From NCBI GenBank assembly GCA_041552135.1, contig JBFELL010000131.1, positions 1-8,248 of the forward strand: a stretch of DNA of 8,248 nucleotides. The letters are read 5' to 3'. The position numbers and the translations under genes are program-made. Below the pieces are notes generated by a model, which did not search any database, was not told the DNA's origin, and was given only the letters and a program-made list of their open reading frames with translations. How positions within the stretch are numbered: position 1 is the first letter of the stretch; every line of letters starts with the position of its first letter. The DNA is from SZUA-186 sp041552135. GTDB lineage: Bacteria > Pseudomonadota > Gammaproteobacteria > UBA9214. Of the stretch, positions 6,133-8,248 are shown piece after piece.

Positions 6133-6477
6133 TCAAGGTATCCCGGCGGCGGCCTGGATGGCGATCAGGTCATCGAACCGCCCGATCTGGCGCAACAGGC
6201 GTCCCGTCATCGGATCATTTTTGTCAAGATATTCCTTCGCATAGGTGAGAATCCCGCTTTTCCCGGGCAACGGTCGGCACTGCTCGAGGATGTGCTGCAT
6301 GCGTGGCAGGAAGACCCACTGCAGCCACTGTTCGAAGCTCAGGGTATCGATACAAAAAGGGGTCGCGCGGCTGAGCGCCTCCGCGGGCGGCTCAGTCGCT
6401 TCCCACGTGCCGCCGGTGCGCAGTGCGGCCTCCACCTCCAGCAGGACATCGGCAATACGGTCGCGAATATCATGCAT
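6133..6477 (-). CDS. yqcC: YqcC family protein (DUF446)
   Basis: A 114-residue protein close in length to Escherichia coli YqcC (about 109 residues), a small helical-bundle protein of unknown biochemical role. Family marks are the N-terminal helix IRDRIADVLLEVEAALR (residues 4-20), a WEA... linker, the highly conserved FCIDTLSFEQWLQWVFLPRM core (41-60), and the final helices with LLRQIGRFDDLI. The reading frame stays open to 6561, but the ATG at 6477 starts right at the conserved IRDRI helix; the extra upstream residues look unlike the family and lack a ribosome binding site. Only a weak GGA is seen before 6477. In E. coli yqcC sits beside the tRNA pseudouridine synthase gene truC; no truC is visible here. 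It is divergent from the elongation factor G gene, with 273 bases between the starts. Confidence 0.9.
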   Translation of the reverse strand: MHDIRDRIADVLLEVEAALRTGGTWEATEPPAEALSRATPFCIDTLSFEQWLQWVFLPRMQHILEQCRPLPGKSGILTYAKEYLDKNDPMTGRLLRQIGRFDDLIAIQAAAGIP

Positions 6478-6599
6478 GACAGATTCACATCCGGGCCCAA
6501 AAGCGGCGATTATCGCCGATTTTCGGCGCCAAAGGACAACCGCGTCATCATTCCGCCACACCAGGACACCGCTGTCATGGATTTATTGCCGCATTCGTT

Positions 6600-6605
6600 T
6601 ATAAT
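6600..6605 (+). promoter_or_regulatory. Candidate -10 promoter element for the EF-G gene
   Basis: A perfect TATAAT followed by GC-rich sequence lies in the yqcC/EF-G divergent gap. It would start transcription near 6612 and give a leader of about 140 bases before the ATG at 6751. No good -35 is found at 16-18 bases; CTGTCA at 6572-6577 is 22 bases away. The leader contains a small GGTG-TTA-CACC hairpin (6659-6669) and no riboswitch that I recognise. A second A/T-rich site (TATTAT, 6729-6734) is too near the start to be attractive. The rest of 6478-6750 shows nothing else. Confidence 0.4.
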
Positions 6606-6750
6606 CGCGCGTCGCTGATCCGTACGTAACCGCGTGTTCCCAAACGTGTATCCGGGCAGGTGTTACACCAGCCGTGCCAGCCATCCTGGTTCGTGGTCGA
6701 GGGCGCTCGTCGATTTATGACTTAACCTTATTATCTAGAGACGCAGGAAA

Positions 6751-8248
6751 ATGACTGACTTAGCCAACTACAGAAATATCGGCATCTTCGCCCACGTGGA
6801 TGCCGGCAAGACAACGACCACGGAACGCATTCTCAAGCTCACCGGCAAGATCCACAAGACAGGTGAAGTGCACGATGGCGAGGCCACCACCGACTTCATG
6901 GAGCAGGAGCAGGAGCGCGGCATCACCATCCAGTCGGCTGCCACCAGCTGCGAGTGGAACGGTCATCGCCTGAACATCATCGACACCCCCGGACACGTCG
7001 ATTTCACCATCGAGGTCTACCGTTCCCTGAAGGTGCTCGACGGCGGCGTCGGCGTCTTCTGCGGCTCCGGCGGTGTCGAGCCACAGTCCGAGACCAACTG
7101 GCGCTACGCCAACGAGTCCGAGGTCGCGCGCGTTATCTTCGTCAACAAGCTCGACCGCATGGGCGCGGATTTCTACCGCGTGGTGGGTCAGATCAAGGAC
7201 GTGCTGGACGCGACGCCGCTGGTCATGGTGCTGCCGATCGGCATCGAGGATGATTTCAAGGGCGTCGTCGACCTGCTGAGCCGCAAGGCCTACGTCTGGG
7301 ACGACTCCGGCGACCCGGCCGCCTACGAGGTGCTGGAACCGCCGGCCGACATGGCCGACGCCATCGAGGAATGGCGCGAGAAGCTGATCGAGACCGCCGT
7401 CGAGCAGGACGACGACCTGCTGGAGCAGTACCTGGAAGGCAACGAGCCGTCCATTGACGACCTCAAGCGCTGCATCCGCAAGGGCACCATCGCGCTGGAC
7501 TTCTTCCCGACCTATTGCGGTTCGGCCTTCAAGAACAAGGGTATCCAGCTGGTGCTGGATGCGACGGTGGACTTCCTGCCGGACCCGACCGAGGTCAAGC
7601 CGCAGCCGGAAGTCGACCTGGAAGGCAACGAGACCGGCAAGTTCGCCAACATCGACCCCGACCTGCCGCTGCGCGCACTGGCATTCAAGATCATGGACGA
7701 CCGCTTCGGTGCGCTGACCTTTATCCGTATCTACTCGGGCAAGCTGGAAAAGGGCATGACCGTGCTCAACACCTTCACCGGCAAGACCGAACGCATCGGT
7801 CGCATCGTCGAGATGCACGCCGACTCGCGCGAGGAACTGAACAGCGCCCAGGCCGGCGACATCGTCGCCGTCATCGGCATGAAGAACGTGCAGACCGGCC
7901 ACACGCTGTGTGACCCGAAAGAGCCGGCCACGCTCGAGCCGATGGTCTTCCCGGACCCGGTCATCTCCATCGACGTGTCACCCAATGACAAGGGCGCGGC
8001 CGAGAAGATGGACATCGCGCTTGGCAAGATGATCAAGGAAGACCCGTCGTTCCGCATGGAGACCGACCAGGACAGCGGCGAGACCATTCTCAAGGGCATG
8101 GGCGAACTGCACCTCGACATCAAGGTCGACATCATGAAGCGCACCTACGGCGTGGAGGTCGAGGTGGGCGCCCCGCAGGTGGCCTACCGCGAGACCATCA
8201 CCAAGGAGGTGGCCGACTCCTACACCCACAAGAAGCAGTCGGGCGGAT
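6751..8248 (+). CDS. fusA: Elongation factor G, EF-G2-type paralogue (fusB/fusA2 type), 3' truncated
   Basis: 499 complete codons, open to the window edge, of a protein normally near 700 residues. It is a GTPase acting on the ribosome in translocation and/or recycling, in the cytoplasm. The G domain shows the P-loop [11 protein letters not shown] (14-24), switch I RGITI (56-60), DTPGH (78-82) with catalytic His82, NKLD (132-135) and GSA (257-259). Domain II follows ([14 protein letters not shown]), then domain III with GMGELHLDI (449-457), and the start of domain IV (KKQSGG, 494-499). Phrases such as [37 protein letters not shown] and [11 protein letters not shown] match my recollection of the second EF-G of Pseudomonas and other gammaproteobacteria rather than the EF-G of the str operon. 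No rpsL, rpsG or tuf is adjacent, which agrees. The ATG follows AGGAAA, a close but usable ribosome binding site. The division of labour with the main EF-G is not deducible. Confidence 0.95.
   Translation, partial: MTDLANYRNIGIFAHVDAGKTTTTERILKLTGKIHKTGEVHDGEATTDFMEQEQERGITIQSAATSCEWNGHRLNIIDTPGHVDFTIEVYRSLKVLDGGVGVFCGSGGVEPQSETNWRYANESEVARVIFVNKLDRMGADFYRVVGQIKDVLDATPLVMVLPIGIEDDFKGVVDLLSRKAYVWDDSGDPAAYEVLEPPADMADAIEEWREKLIETAVEQDDDLLEQYLEGNEPSIDDLKRCIRKGTIALDFFPTYCGSAFKNKGIQLVLDATVDFLPDPTEVKPQPEVDLEGNETGKFANIDPDLPLRALAFKIMDDRFGALTFIRIYSGKLEKGMTVLNTFTGKTERIGRIVEMHADSREELNSAQAGDIVAVIGMKNVQTGHTLCDPKEPATLEPMVFPDPVISIDVSPNDKGAAEKMDIALGKMIKEDPSFRMETDQDSGETILKGMGELHLDIKVDIMKRTYGVEVEVGAPQVAYRETITKEVADSYTHKKQSGG

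Noticed and set aside
5780..6244. 154-codon plus-strand open frame in the stretch 5698-6132
   Set aside because: It runs through the inverted-repeat element and into antisense yqcC, has no ribosome binding site and a composition unlike the genes around it.
6760..7902. 380-codon minus-strand open frame opposite elongation factor G
   Set aside because: It is a shadow of the highly biased EF-G coding sequence and has no recognisable motif.

Overview
The window reads as chromosomal DNA from a GC-rich gammaproteobacterium. This rests on an EF-G2-type elongation factor G like that of Pseudomonas and relatives, a YqcC (DUF446) gene, dense coding with short intergenic gaps, and strong third-position G/C bias. 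No phage, plasmid, transposase, CRISPR, rRNA or tRNA signature was found. All family names come from reading motifs and recalled family features; no database search was run.

Layout. At 84-1985 and 1982-2644 lies a tight same-strand cluster: an exported small cupredoxin, a B12-binding-type radical SAM protein, and a small ferritin-like protein with a complete set of diiron ligands. The last two overlap by an ATGA stop/start. Converging on this cluster is an exported YceI-family lipocalin-like protein (2720-3403, minus). Divergent from that is pyruvate kinase (3551-5008, plus). Next comes a 174-residue protein (5173-5697) that resembles the extracellular domain of PEP-CTERM-type proteins but lacks both a signal peptide and a sorting tail. 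A gene-free stretch of about 435 bases (5698-6132) holds a hairpin just after that gene and a nested inverted-repeat element with small internal direct repeats. yqcC (6133-6477, minus) and an EF-G paralogue (6751 to the window end, plus, truncated at the 3' side) are divergently arranged.

How the genes may work together. Pyruvate kinase, YqcC and EF-G are housekeeping genes with no visible link to one another. The part that looks like a dedicated pathway is the cupredoxin / radical SAM / diiron trio: a periplasmic copper electron carrier next to two cytoplasmic metalloenzymes, one cobalamin/iron-sulfur and one non-haem diiron. The substrate cannot be read from the sequence. The convergent YceI gene belongs to a family known to bind isoprenoid-type lipids, but it is on the other strand and its link to the trio is speculation.

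The most unusual features are this trio, the long copper-ligand loop of the cupredoxin (Cys-x9-His-x4-Met), the apparent PEP-CTERM-type domain in a protein without export signals, and the nested repeat element.
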